This document shows, in pieces, positions 1-7,503 of a stretch of DNA of 64,000 bases. The notes beneath the pieces are model-generated. The model did no database searches. It was not told the DNA's origin and saw nothing but the letters and a program-made list of their open reading frames with translations. The position numbers and the translations under genes were made by a program. Within the stretch, counting starts at the first letter, position 1; every line of letters starts with the position of its first letter. Origin of the DNA: JAJRXR01 sp041987545 (GTDB lineage Bacteria; Planctomycetota; Phycisphaerae; Phycisphaerales; UBA1924); contig JBHIWH010000007.1 of assembly GCA_041987545.1 (NCBI GenBank), positions 1 through 64,000 of the forward strand, read 5' to 3'.

Positions 1-250
1 TGTCGGCGGTCTTCTTGGCGACCTCGTTGACCATCTTGGCGCCCATCGACTCGAACGGGTCGGGGAGGCTGATCTCCTTGGAGACCGACACGCCGTCCTT
101 GGTGATGTGCGGGCCGCCGTACGACTTCTCGATCACCACGTGGCGCCCGGCGGGGCCCATGGTGCACTTGACGGCCTCGGCGAGTTGATCGACACCCTTC
201 TTCATCTCGAGGAGTGCCGAGTCGTCGAACATGATTTGCTTCTGTGCCAT
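1..250 (-). CDS. groEL: Chaperonin GroEL paralogue, N-terminal part (cut by window edge)
   Basis: Only the first 83 codons are inside the window; the rest lies beyond base 1. The product would be a 60-kDa chaperonin subunit that folds proteins in the cytoplasm with ATP and a GroES lid. The visible part starts MAQKQIMFDDSALLEMKKGV and contains GPAGRHVVIEKSYGGP followed by ITKDGV, the GroEL equatorial-domain nucleotide-binding segment. It differs clearly from the full-length GroEL at 1066-2826, so it is a second paralogue and not a duplicate. The ATG at 248-250 is preceded by a good AAGGAG ribosome binding site. It is last in the leftward order groEL, groES, four-helix-bundle gene, groEL2. Whether it carries a GGM tail cannot be seen. 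Confidence 0.93.
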   Translation of the reverse strand, partial: MAQKQIMFDDSALLEMKKGVDQLAEAVKCTMGPAGRHVVIEKSYGGPHITKDGVSVSKEISLPDPFESMGAKMVNEVAKKTAD

Positions 251-270
251 GTGTCTACTCCTTCGGAGCG

Positions 271-300
271 AGGCATTGGGGATTAGGCATTAGGCATTGG
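271..300. repeat. Left terminal inverted repeat, heptad-built
   Basis: Read on the plus strand it is A followed by heptads GGCATTG, GGGATTA, GGCATTA, GGCATTG and a final G. It pairs with 667-696 in inverted orientation (27 of 30 identical). It contains the stop codon of the enclosed gene. Confidence 0.85.
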
Positions 301-670
301 TCCCGGCCTCGATGCTGCGGATGAGCCCGGCGAGGACTCGGCCGCATTCGTGCAAGTTCGCCTCGATGCTCGTGTGCGTGTCTTGGTCGAGGTAGCCAAG
401 CTCCATTGCGATAAGCAGCTGCGTGTCCATCTCGAACACTGAACCCCGGGCAATCCGCAGAAACCGCAGGTAGTCCTGCCGCGTCCCTCGCCCGTATCCC
501 TCCGCGATGTTGCTCGGCACGGACACGCCCGCCCGGCGCAACTGGTTCGTGATCCCGTACTGCTCGGACTTGGGAAAGGCCTCGGTGACCCGGTAGATCT
601 CCTTCGCAGTCCGGACTCCAAGCTGCCAAGCAACCAGATCCCGATGCGATTGGATCCCCGTCTTCTCCAA
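290..670 (-). CDS. Four-helix bundle protein (23S rRNA intervening-sequence protein family)
   Basis: A 126-residue protein of the TIGR02436 / IVP family. Family landmarks are HRDLVAWQLG near the N-terminus, QLRRAGVSVPSNIAEGYGR in the middle, and then DYLRFLRIARGSVFEMDTQL. Such proteins form pentameric four-helix bundles. They are known from ORFs inside 23S rRNA intervening sequences and are related to the Avd accessory proteins of diversity-generating retroelements; their function is mostly unknown. The only usable start in frame before residue 80 is TTG at 668-670, inside the right inverted repeat, so expression may rest on a weak start. It sits between groES and groEL2 in the same orientation, and nothing about the family suggests a chaperonin role. 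It looks like a passenger. Confidence 0.85.
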   Translation of the reverse strand: MEKTGIQSHRDLVAWQLGVRTAKEIYRVTEAFPKSEQYGITNQLRRAGVSVPSNIAEGYGRGTRQDYLRFLRIARGSVFEMDTQLLIAMELGYLDQDTHTSIEANLHECGRVLAGLIRSIEAGTNA

Positions 671-696
671 TGCCTAATCCCCAATCCCTAATGCCT
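667..696. repeat. Right terminal inverted repeat, heptad-built
   Basis: Read on the minus strand it is A followed by GGCATTA, GGGATTG, GGGATTA, GGCATTG and G. It matches 271-300 in inverted orientation with three mismatches. It contains the TTG start of the enclosed gene and abuts the groES stop. Confidence 0.85.
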
Positions 697-697
697 T

Positions 698-988
698 CTA
701 GCCGTCAATCACCCCCAACAACTCCGACTCCCGCAAGATCAGGTGCTTGTCGCCCTTGATCTCGATCTCGGAGCCGGAGTACTTGCCGTAGACGACGGTG
801 TCGCCCTTCTTGACGGACATCTGGGCGCGCTGGCCGTTGTCCAGCCGCTTGCCGGGGCCGGTGGAGACCACCTTGCCCTGGATGGGTTTCTCCTTGGAGC
901 CCTCGGGGAGGTAGAGGCCCGAGGCGGTCTTCGACTCGGCCTCGATGGGCTTGACCAGAACACGATCTTCAAGGGGCTTGACTGCCAT
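698..988 (-). CDS. groES: Co-chaperonin GroES
   Basis: A 96-residue GroES, the heptameric lid of the GroEL chamber. The start MAVKPLEDRVLVKPIEAESK and the mobile-loop region (SKTASGLYLPE) are typical, and the C-terminal half (KKGDTVVYGKYSG, EIKGDKHLILRES) is complete. ATG at 986-988 was chosen over an in-frame start five codons upstream because it gives the canonical N-terminus and has a GGAG at a suitable distance. It lies 77 bp downstream of groEL. The canonical bacterial order is groES then groEL; here groEL comes first and a second groEL follows after an inserted cassette. Confidence 0.97.
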   Translation of the reverse strand: MAVKPLEDRVLVKPIEAESKTASGLYLPEGSKEKPIQGKVVSTGPGKRLDNGQRAQMSVKKGDTVVYGKYSGSEIEIKGDKHLILRESELLGVIDG

Positions 989-1065
989 GTCTCGATTCTC
1001 CACTCGCTCTTCTGAGCGTTAGTTGGTTTGTTGCGCGTCGCGAAACTTCTGGTTTGAAGGAGTCG

Positions 1066-2826
1066 TCAGAACCCCATCCCCCCCATGCCCGGCATGCCGC
1101 CGCCCATGCCCGGCATGCCGCCCATGCCACCCATCCCGCCCATGCCACCCATGGGGTCGCCGCCGCCGCCGTGGGCGTGGTCGTCCTTCTTCTCCGGCTT
1201 CTCGGTGACGATGCAGTCGGCGGCGAGCAGGACGGTCGCGACGGACGCCGCGTTCTGCAGGGCGCTGCGGTCCACCTTGGCGGGGGTCAGCACGCCGTCC
1301 TTGATCAGGTCGCCAAACGTATCAGTCAGGGCGTTGTAGCCGAAGTTGTTGTCCTCGGCGTCCTCGACGCGGGCGACGACGACCGAGCCCTTGGCGCCGG
1401 CGTTGTCCGCGATCGTGCGCAGGGGCACGGACAGCGCCTTGTGGACCACTTCCAAGCCAGCCGCGAAGTCGTACTTGACGTGGCCGACGTCGGACGCCGA
1501 CACCTCGTGGTCCTTGCCGAAGACGGCGGTCCACTCCTTGGACTTCTCGATCGAGGCGCGGGCGCGGACGAAGCTGGTCCCGCCGCCGGGGACGATGCCC
1601 TCGGCGACCGCGGCGCGGGTCGCGTGCAGGGCGTCCTCGACGCGGGCCTTCTTCTCCTTGAGCTCGGCCTCGGAGGCTGCCCCGACCTTGATCTGGGCGA
1701 CGCCGCCCGAGAGCTTGGCCAGGCGCTCCTGGAGCTTCTCGCGGTCGTAGTCGGAGGAGGCGGCGTCGATCTCGTGCCGGATCTGCTCGATGCGGCCCTT
1801 GATGTCCTTGGTGTCGCCGGCGCCCTCGATGATGGTCGTGTTGTCCGCGTCGACCTCGACCTTCTTGGCCAGGCCCAGCTGCGACATCTCGACCTGGTCG
1901 AGGCTGACGCCCAGGTCCTTCATGATGGCCTCGCCGCCGGTGAGGACGGCGATGTCCTGGAGCATGGCCTTGCGGCGGTCGCCGTAGCCCGGCGCCTTGA
2001 CGGCGCAGACCTGCAGCGTGCCGCGGAGCTTGTTGATGACCAGAGTGCTCAGGGCCTCGCCCGTGATGTCCTCGGCGATGATGAGCAGCGGCTTCTTGGC
2101 GCCCATGACCTTCTCGAGCAGGGGCACGAGCTTGGTGATGTTGTCGATCTTGTCCTCGTGGACCAGCACCAGGCACTTGTCGAGCTCGACCTTCATCTCG
2201 TCGGGGTCGGTGACGAAGTTGGGCGAGAGGTAGCCGCGGTCGAACTGCATGCCTTCAACCACCGTCACCTCGGTCTCGAGGGACTTGCCTTCCTCGACCG
2301 TGATGACGCCGTCCTTGCCGACCTTCTCGAAGGCGTCGGCCATGATCTTGCCGACCTCGGGGTCGTTGTTGGCGGAGATGGTGGCGACGTTCTGGATGTC
2401 GCGCTTGCCGCTGATCGGGGTCGCCATGTCGTCGATGGCGCCGGTCGAGAGCTCGACGCCCCGCTTCATGCCGCGGACCAGGGCGTTGGCGTCCACGCCG
2501 GCGGCGATGTAGCGGAGGCCCTCCTTGAACAGCGCCTCGGCCAGGACGGTCGCGGTGGTCGTGCCGTCGCCCGCGTCGTCGGAGGTCTTGGAGGCGGCCT
2601 CCTTGACCAGCAGGGCGCCCATGTTCTCCGCCTTGTCGCGGAGCTCGATCTCCTCGGCGACGGTCACGCCGTCCTTGGTGACGGTGGGGCCGCCCCAGGA
2701 CTTGTCGATGACGGCGTTGCGGCCGCGGGGGCCGAGGGTGGCCTTGACGGCCTTGGCCAGCTTCTCCACGCCGGCCAGCAGGGCCTGACGAGCCTCGAGA
2801 TCGAAGGTCAGCTCTTTGGTTGCCAT
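1066..2826 (-). CDS. groEL: Chaperonin GroEL
   Basis: A full-length 586-residue GroEL that assembles into double seven-membered rings and folds cytoplasmic proteins with GroES and ATP. It starts MATKELTFDLEARQALLAGV. It contains the nucleotide-binding segments GPRGRNAVIDKSWGGP, TKDGVTV and DDAGDGTTTATVL, the conserved PGGGTSF block, and a C-terminal Gly-Gly-Met tail ending GMGGMGF. Length and motifs are those of a functional chaperonin. The ATG at 2824-2826 follows an AGGAG motif. A sigma-54-like promoter lies about 90 bp upstream. I see no CIRCE element (TTAGCACTC with its inverted partner), so HrcA control is not evident. Confidence 0.98.
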   Translation of the reverse strand: MATKELTFDLEARQALLAGVEKLAKAVKATLGPRGRNAVIDKSWGGPTVTKDGVTVAEEIELRDKAENMGALLVKEAASKTSDDAGDGTTTATVLAEALFKEGLRYIAAGVDANALVRGMKRGVELSTGAIDDMATPISGKRDIQNVATISANNDPEVGKIMADAFEKVGKDGVITVEEGKSLETEVTVVEGMQFDRGYLSPNFVTDPDEMKVELDKCLVLVHEDKIDNITKLVPLLEKVMGAKKPLLIIAEDITGEALSTLVINKLRGTLQVCAVKAPGYGDRRKAMLQDIAVLTGGEAIMKDLGVSLDQVEMSQLGLAKKVEVDADNTTIIEGAGDTKDIKGRIEQIRHEIDAASSDYDREKLQERLAKLSGGVAQIKVGAASEAELKEKKARVEDALHATRAAVAEGIVPGGGTSFVRARASIEKSKEWTAVFGKDHEVSASDVGHVKYDFAAGLEVVHKALSVPLRTIADNAGAKGSVVVARVEDAEDNNFGYNALTDTFGDLIKDGVLTPAKVDRSALQNAASVATVLLAADCIVTEKPEKKDDHAHGGGGDPMGGMGGMGGMGGMPGMGGGMPGMGGMGF

Positions 2827-2914
2827 GGACTGTCTCGCTCCTGAGAGGGGGGTCCGTGAGAGGGTTCGACTTGGGCGGGGGCCCGCGAGGGACCGCCGCG
2901 TGGGGGTTGATGGT

Positions 2915-2931
2915 GGCAAAGGCAGTGCCAG
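2915..2931 (-). promoter_or_regulatory. Sigma-54-like (-24/-12) promoter upstream of groEL
   Basis: Read on the minus strand, CTGGCAC-N5-TTGC matches the RpoN consensus (TGGCAC, five bases, TTGCA) with both the GG and GC dinucleotides at the proper 10-base spacing. It lies 89 bp upstream of the groEL start and points towards it. Chance matches to a 10-base pattern are possible in this GC-rich DNA. Confidence 0.45.
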
Positions 2932-3094
2932 CGGATCGGCCCGACGATGGCCAGGACCGGGGGCTGGGGGGCTCGCACACCCTCCCGCGGCCGTTCCCCC
3001 ACTGTCAGGCGTCAGGCGAGGGGTCGGGGGTCTGCCAAATCGACAGGCGGGCGCCGAGCCGCAACCGCACGGGCCCGGGCGCTGTACCCGCGGC

Positions 3095-3742
3095 ATGAGA
3101 CCCACACGCGCGCCGACCACCCGTCGCCACCGCTCGACCATCGCCCGCGGGCCGGCACTCGGCCTGATCGCCGTCGCCGGCGCGATCGCCCTCGGAGGAG
3201 CCGCGGCCCTCGCCCCCCCGGGGGGCGCCCACGCCCCGGCCACCGAGGCCCACGCGGACGCCAGCGACGCGCTGAAGCGCCTCGGGTTCCTGGTCGGCGA
3301 GTGGGAGCTAGAGACCTGGTTCCTCGGCCAGGACGGCCAGAAGATCCCCGGCGAGGCCCGCCTGTCGGGCGAGTACATCCTCGGCGGGGTGGGCATCCAG
3401 ACCCGTCAGCACTCGGGCAAGAGCTCCATCGACTACAAGCCGCCGGGCCCGGCCTACGAGATGGTCCAGCTCTGGATCTACCACGCCGCGTCCGAGACGC
3501 TCACCGGCTCCTCGCTCAACACCCTCGGCAACCGGCGCGAGCTCGACGGGGAGTGGGACGGCGACCGCCTGGTCATCACCGAGACCGGCAACCTGTTCAA
3601 CGGGCGGGCCGGGTACAACCGGCAGATCTACTCCCGGATCGGCGAGGACTCGTTCGAGTACCGGCTCGACATCCGCCCGGTCGAGGACGAGCCGTTCGTC
3701 GAGGGCGTGTACGGCTTCACGGCGACCCGGATCGAGCCCTGA
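3095..3742 (+). CDS. Exported DUF1579/lipocalin-like protein
   Basis: A 215-residue protein with a basic N-terminus, a hydrophobic Ala/Gly/Leu stretch at about residues 24-45 (signal peptide or anchor) and a soluble domain. The domain opens with LGFLVGEWELET, the LVGxW opening typical of DUF1579 and related lipocalin-like barrels, and ends GVYGFTATRIEP. This predicts a small extracytoplasmic beta-barrel; its ligand cannot be told. ATG at 3095 is the first start that places the signal segment correctly; the frame is open further upstream but the extension looks non-coding. It is divergent from groEL, with 268 bp between. The DUF1579 assignment rests on the opening motif only. Confidence 0.7.
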   Translation: MRPTRAPTTRRHRSTIARGPALGLIAVAGAIALGGAAALAPPGGAHAPATEAHADASDALKRLGFLVGEWELETWFLGQDGQKIPGEARLSGEYILGGVGIQTRQHSGKSSIDYKPPGPAYEMVQLWIYHAASETLTGSSLNTLGNRRELDGEWDGDRLVITETGNLFNGRAGYNRQIYSRIGEDSFEYRLDIRPVEDEPFVEGVYGFTATRIEP

Positions 3743-3815
3743 GCCTGGCCTTGAGCCGGCCTCCACGGCCTGATCGGTGGGTGCTAGGATGGGGCCGCCA
3801 GGAGCCCCGCGCCCG

Positions 3816-4196
3816 ATGACCGACCTCGCCGACTACCTGCCGATCTTCCTGATGGTCCTCGCGGCCGCGACGTTCGGCGTGGCCAACGTGGTCCTGTCGC
3901 TGATCATCGGCCCGCGGCGCCTGGGCGAGGCCAAGGGCACGACGTACGAGTCGGGCATGACACCGGTCGAGACCGCCCGCAAGCGGTTCAACGTCCGGTT
4001 CTACCTGATCGCGATGGTCTTCCTCGTCTTCGACGTCGAGGTGATCTTCCTGCTGCCCTGGGCGGTGACCTTCGCGAACCTGGACCCGGGCACGAGCGAG
4101 GGGCTCGTCTGGCTGGTTCGGATCCTCTTCTTCCTGTTCACGACGATCGTGGCGTACGTGTACGGGTACAAGAAGGGCGTCTTCACGTTCGACTGA
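3816..4196 (+). CDS. nuoA: NADH-quinone oxidoreductase subunit A
   Basis: A 126-residue membrane subunit of respiratory complex I. There are three predicted transmembrane helices: residues about 7-28, a middle one containing FYLIAMVFLVFDVEVIFLLP, and a C-terminal one. The YESGMTP loop and the FDVEVIFLLPWA helix with its conserved acidic residues are NuoA/NDUFA3-family hallmarks and appear intact. ATG at 3816 has AGGAG about 11 bases upstream; an in-frame GTG at 3777 would add a tail not seen in the family. In most genomes nuoA heads a nuoA-N operon, but here the next gene is an EAL-domain protein, so this copy is detached. Confidence 0.93.
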   Translation: MTDLADYLPIFLMVLAAATFGVANVVLSLIIGPRRLGEAKGTTYESGMTPVETARKRFNVRFYLIAMVFLVFDVEVIFLLPWAVTFANLDPGTSEGLVWLVRILFFLFTTIVAYVYGYKKGVFTFD

Positions 4197-4338
4197 GCCC
4201 GGGCCGGCCTCGATCCCGCACGACCATCACAGCCGACCCAGCCGGCGCCGCCCGGGGGCGTCGAGTCCGCATCCACGCGGCACAGGCGGCCCCCACGGAA
4301 CAACCGTGCCGCGGCGTCATCCCGCCCGACCCGCCGGC

Positions 4339-4367
4339 TTGACACCCGCTGAGCGCCGGTCGATGTC
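4339..4367 (+). promoter_or_regulatory. Possible sigma-70 promoter for the EAL gene
   Basis: A perfect TTGACA at 4339-4344 is followed after 17 bases by GATGTC at 4362-4367, which is a poor -10. It lies about 45 bp upstream of the EAL gene start. The rest of the 213-bp gap 4197-4409 shows no gene or clear terminator. Confidence 0.3.
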
Positions 4368-4409
4368 CCGAGCCGGGCGCGAGGCATGCGCGCCCGGGAG
4401 GGATGGCCG

Positions 4410-6200
4410 ATGTTCTCGGGCCCGGACCGGCAGACAGACCACGGATCGGATCGCGGCCGCGACGTCGCCGCGGCGGTCCGCGACCGTGCGCTGTCCGCCC
4501 GATTCCAGCCGATCGTCGACCTTCGCCGCGGACAGATCGCGGCGTTCGAGTGCCTGACTCGGCCGGCGCCCGAGTCCGGCTTCGACAACCCCGCCGAGTT
4601 CTTCGACGAGGCGGAGCGCTCGGGCCAGCTCTGGGAAGTCGAGGAGGCGACCCGCGGGATCGCGTTCGACGAGGCGACGGGCTGGCCCCCGGGCGCGTTC
4701 CTGTTCATGAACTGCTCGCCGCAGGTCATCGCCGACCCGAGGTTCATCTCGTCGATCAAGGAGGGGCTGGCGCGCGCCGGCGGGCTCGCGGCGTCGAGGG
4801 TCGTCCTCGAGATCACCGAGCGATCCGACGAGCAGGCCGACACAGCCATCATCGAGCAGGTCGACCGCCTCCGGGGCGAGGGCTTCCAGATCGCGATCGA
4901 CGACGTCGGCGCCGGGACGAGCGGCCTGACCCGGATCATGAGCATCCGCCCGTCGTGGCTCAAGCTCGACCGGGAGCTGATCGAGGGCATCGACGCGGAC
5001 CGTGGAAAGCAGAACCTCGTCCGGTTCCTGCTCAACTTCTCCCGCCTCTCGGGCGTCCGCCTCGTCGCCGAGGGGATCGAGCGCCGCGAGGAGCTCGAGA
5101 CGCTGATCGACATCGGCGTGCCCTTCGGCCAGGGCTACCTGCTGGGCCGCCCGGGCGGTCTGGACCAGACGCTCGAGCCGGCCCTGCGGGAGCAGATCCG
5201 CGGCGCGTGGTCCGGGGCCGCCGGCCTGCGCTACCGCGACCCGCGGTCGGTCTCCATCGCGGCCTTCGCCAGGCCGGCGACCGAAGTAGACGCCGCGACG
5301 CCGATCGCCGAAGTCGCCGAGCAGTGCCTGCGCGACCGGGGCGGGTCGGGCGTGATCGTGCTCTCGGGGGATGAGCCGATCGGGTGGGCGCCGCGAGAAC
5401 TCATCCTGCGCGCGGCCTCGGACCCACGGGCCGGTTCCGGGATCGGCACGCTCACCGGACTGGCACAGACCGCCGTCAACTCAGAGACGACCGTCGTCGA
5501 GGCGCTCGAGATCGCCTCGGCCCGCGACGCGCGGCACGCGGGCGACCCGCTCGTGCTGCGGGACCGGGGCAGGACCTCGGGCGTCGTCGGCATCCCCGAT
5601 CTGCTCGCCGCGGCCGCCGAGATCTGTCGCTTCTCGCCACTCGGCGTCGTCTCGCCCGCGGGCCTGCCGGGGCGTGTCCTGTGCGAGCGGCACGCGGCGC
5701 GCCTGCTGGACGAATCGAACGAACGACGCATCGGACCCGGGCCCGACGCCGCGTTCATCGATATCCGCGGGCTGCTCGACTACAACACCGCGTTCGGCCA
5801 CGAGCTGGGAGACGAGCTGCTCCAGTCGCTCGCCGGCGCCCTGACCGAGACCGTCCAGTCCGCCGGGCGCGACGCGTTTCTGGGGCACCTCGGCGACGAC
5901 CGGTTCTTCCTGGTCGCCTCGCCCGGCCGAATCCGCGGGCTCGCGACGCGGCTGGCCGAGCGGTTCGAGCGGACGTTCCATCACAGCCCACCAGCGCTCG
6001 AAGAGGGCGCGGGCGAGGGCCGCGGTGTCGGCCTCCGGATCCTGATCGCGGTCGATCCGTTCCGCCGCGCCCAGACGCTGCGGGACCTGTTCGAGATCGA
6101 GCGGTCGCTCCGGGACCAGGCCTCGCCCGCCGACGACCTGCCCCCGTCCACGCTCATCGCCGTGGACGAGCCCGCCCCGGCCCTCCGCCGGGTGGCCTAG
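4410..6200 (+). CDS. Cyclic-di-GMP phosphodiesterase-type protein, EAL-CBS-GGDEF
   Basis: A 596-residue cytoplasmic signalling protein. An EAL domain (about residues 30-265) carries the usual catalytic set: ECLTR in place of EALxR (Glu47), FMNCSP, the metal-binding EITER, AIDDVGAG, LKLDREL, VAEGIE and GQGYLLGRP. It therefore looks able to hydrolyse c-di-GMP. Residues about 280-400 resemble a divergent CBS pair, a ligand-sensing module. A C-terminal GGDEF-like domain (about 430-590) has LGDDRF where GGDEF is expected, so cyclase activity is unlikely and it may act as a regulatory GTP site. ATG at 4410 was chosen for the GGGAGGG eight bases upstream; an in-frame ATG at 4386 is less well placed. 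A PilZ protein at 56940-57782 is a possible downstream effector. Confidence 0.88.
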   Translation: MFSGPDRQTDHGSDRGRDVAAAVRDRALSARFQPIVDLRRGQIAAFECLTRPAPESGFDNPAEFFDEAERSGQLWEVEEATRGIAFDEATGWPPGAFLFMNCSPQVIADPRFISSIKEGLARAGGLAASRVVLEITERSDEQADTAIIEQVDRLRGEGFQIAIDDVGAGTSGLTRIMSIRPSWLKLDRELIEGIDADRGKQNLVRFLLNFSRLSGVRLVAEGIERREELETLIDIGVPFGQGYLLGRPGGLDQTLEPALREQIRGAWSGAAGLRYRDPRSVSIAAFARPATEVDAATPIAEVAEQCLRDRGGSGVIVLSGDEPIGWAPRELILRAASDPRAGSGIGTLTGLAQTAVNSETTVVEALEIASARDARHAGDPLVLRDRGRTSGVVGIPDLLAAAAEICRFSPLGVVSPAGLPGRVLCERHAARLLDESNERRIGPGPDAAFIDIRGLLDYNTAFGHELGDELLQSLAGALTETVQSAGRDAFLGHLGDDRFFLVASPGRIRGLATRLAERFERTFHHSPPALEEGAGEGRGVGLRILIAVDPFRRAQTLRDLFEIERSLRDQASPADDLPPSTLIAVDEPAPALRRVA

Positions 6201-6201
6201 A

Positions 6202-6229
6202 CCCCGCGCCGGACGCATCCGGCGGGGGT
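6202..6229 (+). terminator. Hairpin after the EAL gene, terminator-like without a T run
   Basis: CCCCGCGCCGGA and TCCGGCGGGG pair around a CGCA loop with a two-base bulge, right after the stop codon at 6198-6200. Only two Ts follow, so intrinsic termination is uncertain. Confidence 0.35.
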
Positions 6230-6237
6230 TCCCCGCG

Positions 6238-6250
6238 TATCCTGTTCGGC
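6238..6250 (+). promoter_or_regulatory. TANNNT element for a probable leaderless start
   Basis: TATCCT (6238-6243) lies seven bases before the GTG start at 6251, and there is no Shine-Dalgarno. The spacing would put the transcription start at or next to the start codon. Confidence 0.4.
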
Positions 6251-6718
6251 GTGAGCGGATCGCGCCCCCCCACCTCGGCGGCCCCGACCGACCCTCGGCG
6301 GGCCCCGACCGGCGAGCGCGTGCTCGCGGGGATCATGGCCCTGGGCGCGCTGCTGGTCCTCGCCCTGGCGCTGGGCCTGAGGCCCTCGCCCGACGGGCAC
6401 GGCACCCACACGAGCCTCGGCCTGCCCGACTGCTCCTGGGCCGTCATGCTCGACAAGCCCTGCCCCACCTGCGGGATGACGACCTCGTTCTCGCACGCCG
6501 CGAAAGGCTCCCTGCTGACCTCCCTCAAGACACAGCCGATGGGACTGCTGCTCGTCGTGGGGACCGCGGCGGCGTTCTGGAGCGGCGCCCACGCCGCGGC
6601 CTCGGGGGCCAGGATCTGGCCCGCCGTCGGCCTGCTGCACGCGCGATGGGCCTACCTGTCGCTCGCGGGGGCCGTCCTGGGGGCCTGGATCTACAAGATC
6701 ATCACCTGGGGCGGGTAG
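6251..6718 (+). CDS. DUF2752 membrane protein
   Basis: A 155-residue small membrane protein. The first helix is at about residues 25-45. It is followed by a loop with PCPTCGMTTSF, the CPxCGMT signature of DUF2752, and then two further hydrophobic helices. The family has no established function; the conserved Cys pair suggests metal or redox chemistry at the membrane surface, but that is inference. The start is GTG at 6251, with no ribosome binding site but a TATCCT element seven bases upstream. It stands alone between the EAL gene and two lipoprotein genes. Confidence 0.85.
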   Translation: MSGSRPPTSAAPTDPRRAPTGERVLAGIMALGALLVLALALGLRPSPDGHGTHTSLGLPDCSWAVMLDKPCPTCGMTTSFSHAAKGSLLTSLKTQPMGLLLVVGTAAAFWSGAHAAASGARIWPAVGLLHARWAYLSLAGAVLGAWIYKIITWGG

Positions 6719-6785
6719 GCGCCCGCGTACCCTTGCTCCCCTGGGGCAGACGGCCCGGGCCGCGACGCGGCGAGGAGACCAGAGC

Positions 6786-7475
6786 TTGACCCGAAGAGAC
6801 CTCAGACGACTGGCCGGACGCGCGACGCTCGCGATCGGCGCGGCCTGCGTCATGGCCTGCCTCGGCGGGTGCATCATCGGCGCCGCCATCGGCGGCATGG
6901 CCGAGTCCTACCGCCGCACCGGCAAGCACCAGGTCGCGGCCGAGTACACGGGCCTCCAGGGCAAGAGCTACGCCGTGGTCGTCACCGCCGACCGCGTCAT
7001 CCAGGCCCAGCACCCGGGCCTGATCGGCCGCGTGCTCACCGTCGTCAACGACCGCCTGGCACACCCCGACAACGGCGTGGGCGCCGGGGCGTACATCCCG
7101 AGCCAGGACCTGCTCAACGTCCTGTACGAGACCCCCCAGTGGCCCGCGATGTCGCGGGGCGAGGTCGCCGAGTTGCTGGGCGTCGAGCGGCTGGTCGTCA
7201 TCGAGCTCTTCGAGTACCGGCTGCACGAGCCGGGGAACAAGTACGTCTGGGAGGGCGTGGCAGCGGGCAGCGTCGCCGTCTACGAGTCCGACTCGGGCCT
7301 CCCGGACGATCCGATCTACGAGAAGGCCCTCCGGGTCGCGTTCCCGGACGGCTCGGGGCACATGAGCATGGACATCTCCCGCGCGACGGTCACGAGCGAG
7401 CTGTCCCGCCGATTCATCAACCGGGCCGCGTGGCTGTTCTACAACCACGAGGAAGAGAACATCATCCCGTACTGA
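6786..7475 (+). CDS. Lipoprotein of unknown function
   Basis: A 229-residue protein with a lipoprotein signal peptide: an Arg-rich start, a hydrophobic stretch and LGGC as lipobox (Cys near residue 28). The mature part contains KSYAVVVTADRVIQAQ, then a region resembling a periplasmic alpha/beta domain, and ends in EEENIIPY. I do not recognise the family. The TTG start at 6786 is supported by AGGAG eight bases upstream and by the position of the signal peptide. The next gene, 28 bp downstream, also encodes a lipoprotein; both are of similar size and both speak of a stored or compared value, so they may act together in the envelope. No catalytic motif is visible. Confidence 0.75.
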   Translation: MTRRDLRRLAGRATLAIGAACVMACLGGCIIGAAIGGMAESYRRTGKHQVAAEYTGLQGKSYAVVVTADRVIQAQHPGLIGRVLTVVNDRLAHPDNGVGAGAYIPSQDLLNVLYETPQWPAMSRGEVAELLGVERLVVIELFEYRLHEPGNKYVWEGVAAGSVAVYESDSGLPDDPIYEKALRVAFPDGSGHMSMDISRATVTSELSRRFINRAAWLFYNHEEENIIPY

Positions 7476-7503
7476 CCGGGCGAATCTCCCGAGAGCCGAC
7501 CGC

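Larger units (their letters stand above)
271..696. mobile_element. Putative cassette: four-helix-bundle gene bounded by 30-bp terminal inverted repeats
   Basis: Two 30-base segments, 271-300 and 667-696, are inverted copies of each other with 27 of 30 bases matching. Each is built of four heptads of the form GGSATTR (GGCATTG, GGGATTA, GGCATTA and so on). They enclose exactly one gene: its stop codon (290-292) and its start codon (668-670) both lie inside the repeats. The right repeat ends one base from the groES stop codon (698-700). This is what a gene cassette inserted between groES and groEL2 would look like. No transposase is present and no target-site duplication was identified, so mobility is inferred. 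Confidence 0.5.

Noticed and set aside
1066..1180. Short direct repeats in the 3' end of groEL as a DNA repeat array
   Set aside because: They encode the normal Gly-Gly-Met tail of GroEL.
1054..2844. A 596-codon open frame antisense to groEL
   Set aside because: It is a mirror of a highly conserved GroEL gene; the translation has no recognisable domain.
2827..3094. CIRCE (HrcA) element upstream of groEL
   Set aside because: No TTAGCACTC/GAGTGCTAA inverted pair is present; the only partial likeness (TGGCACTG) belongs to the sigma-54-like site.
2827..3396. N-terminal extension of groEL (open frame continues about 190 codons upstream)
   Set aside because: The ATG at 2826 with AGGAG gives the exact family start; the extension is Pro/Arg-rich and overlaps the divergent gene.
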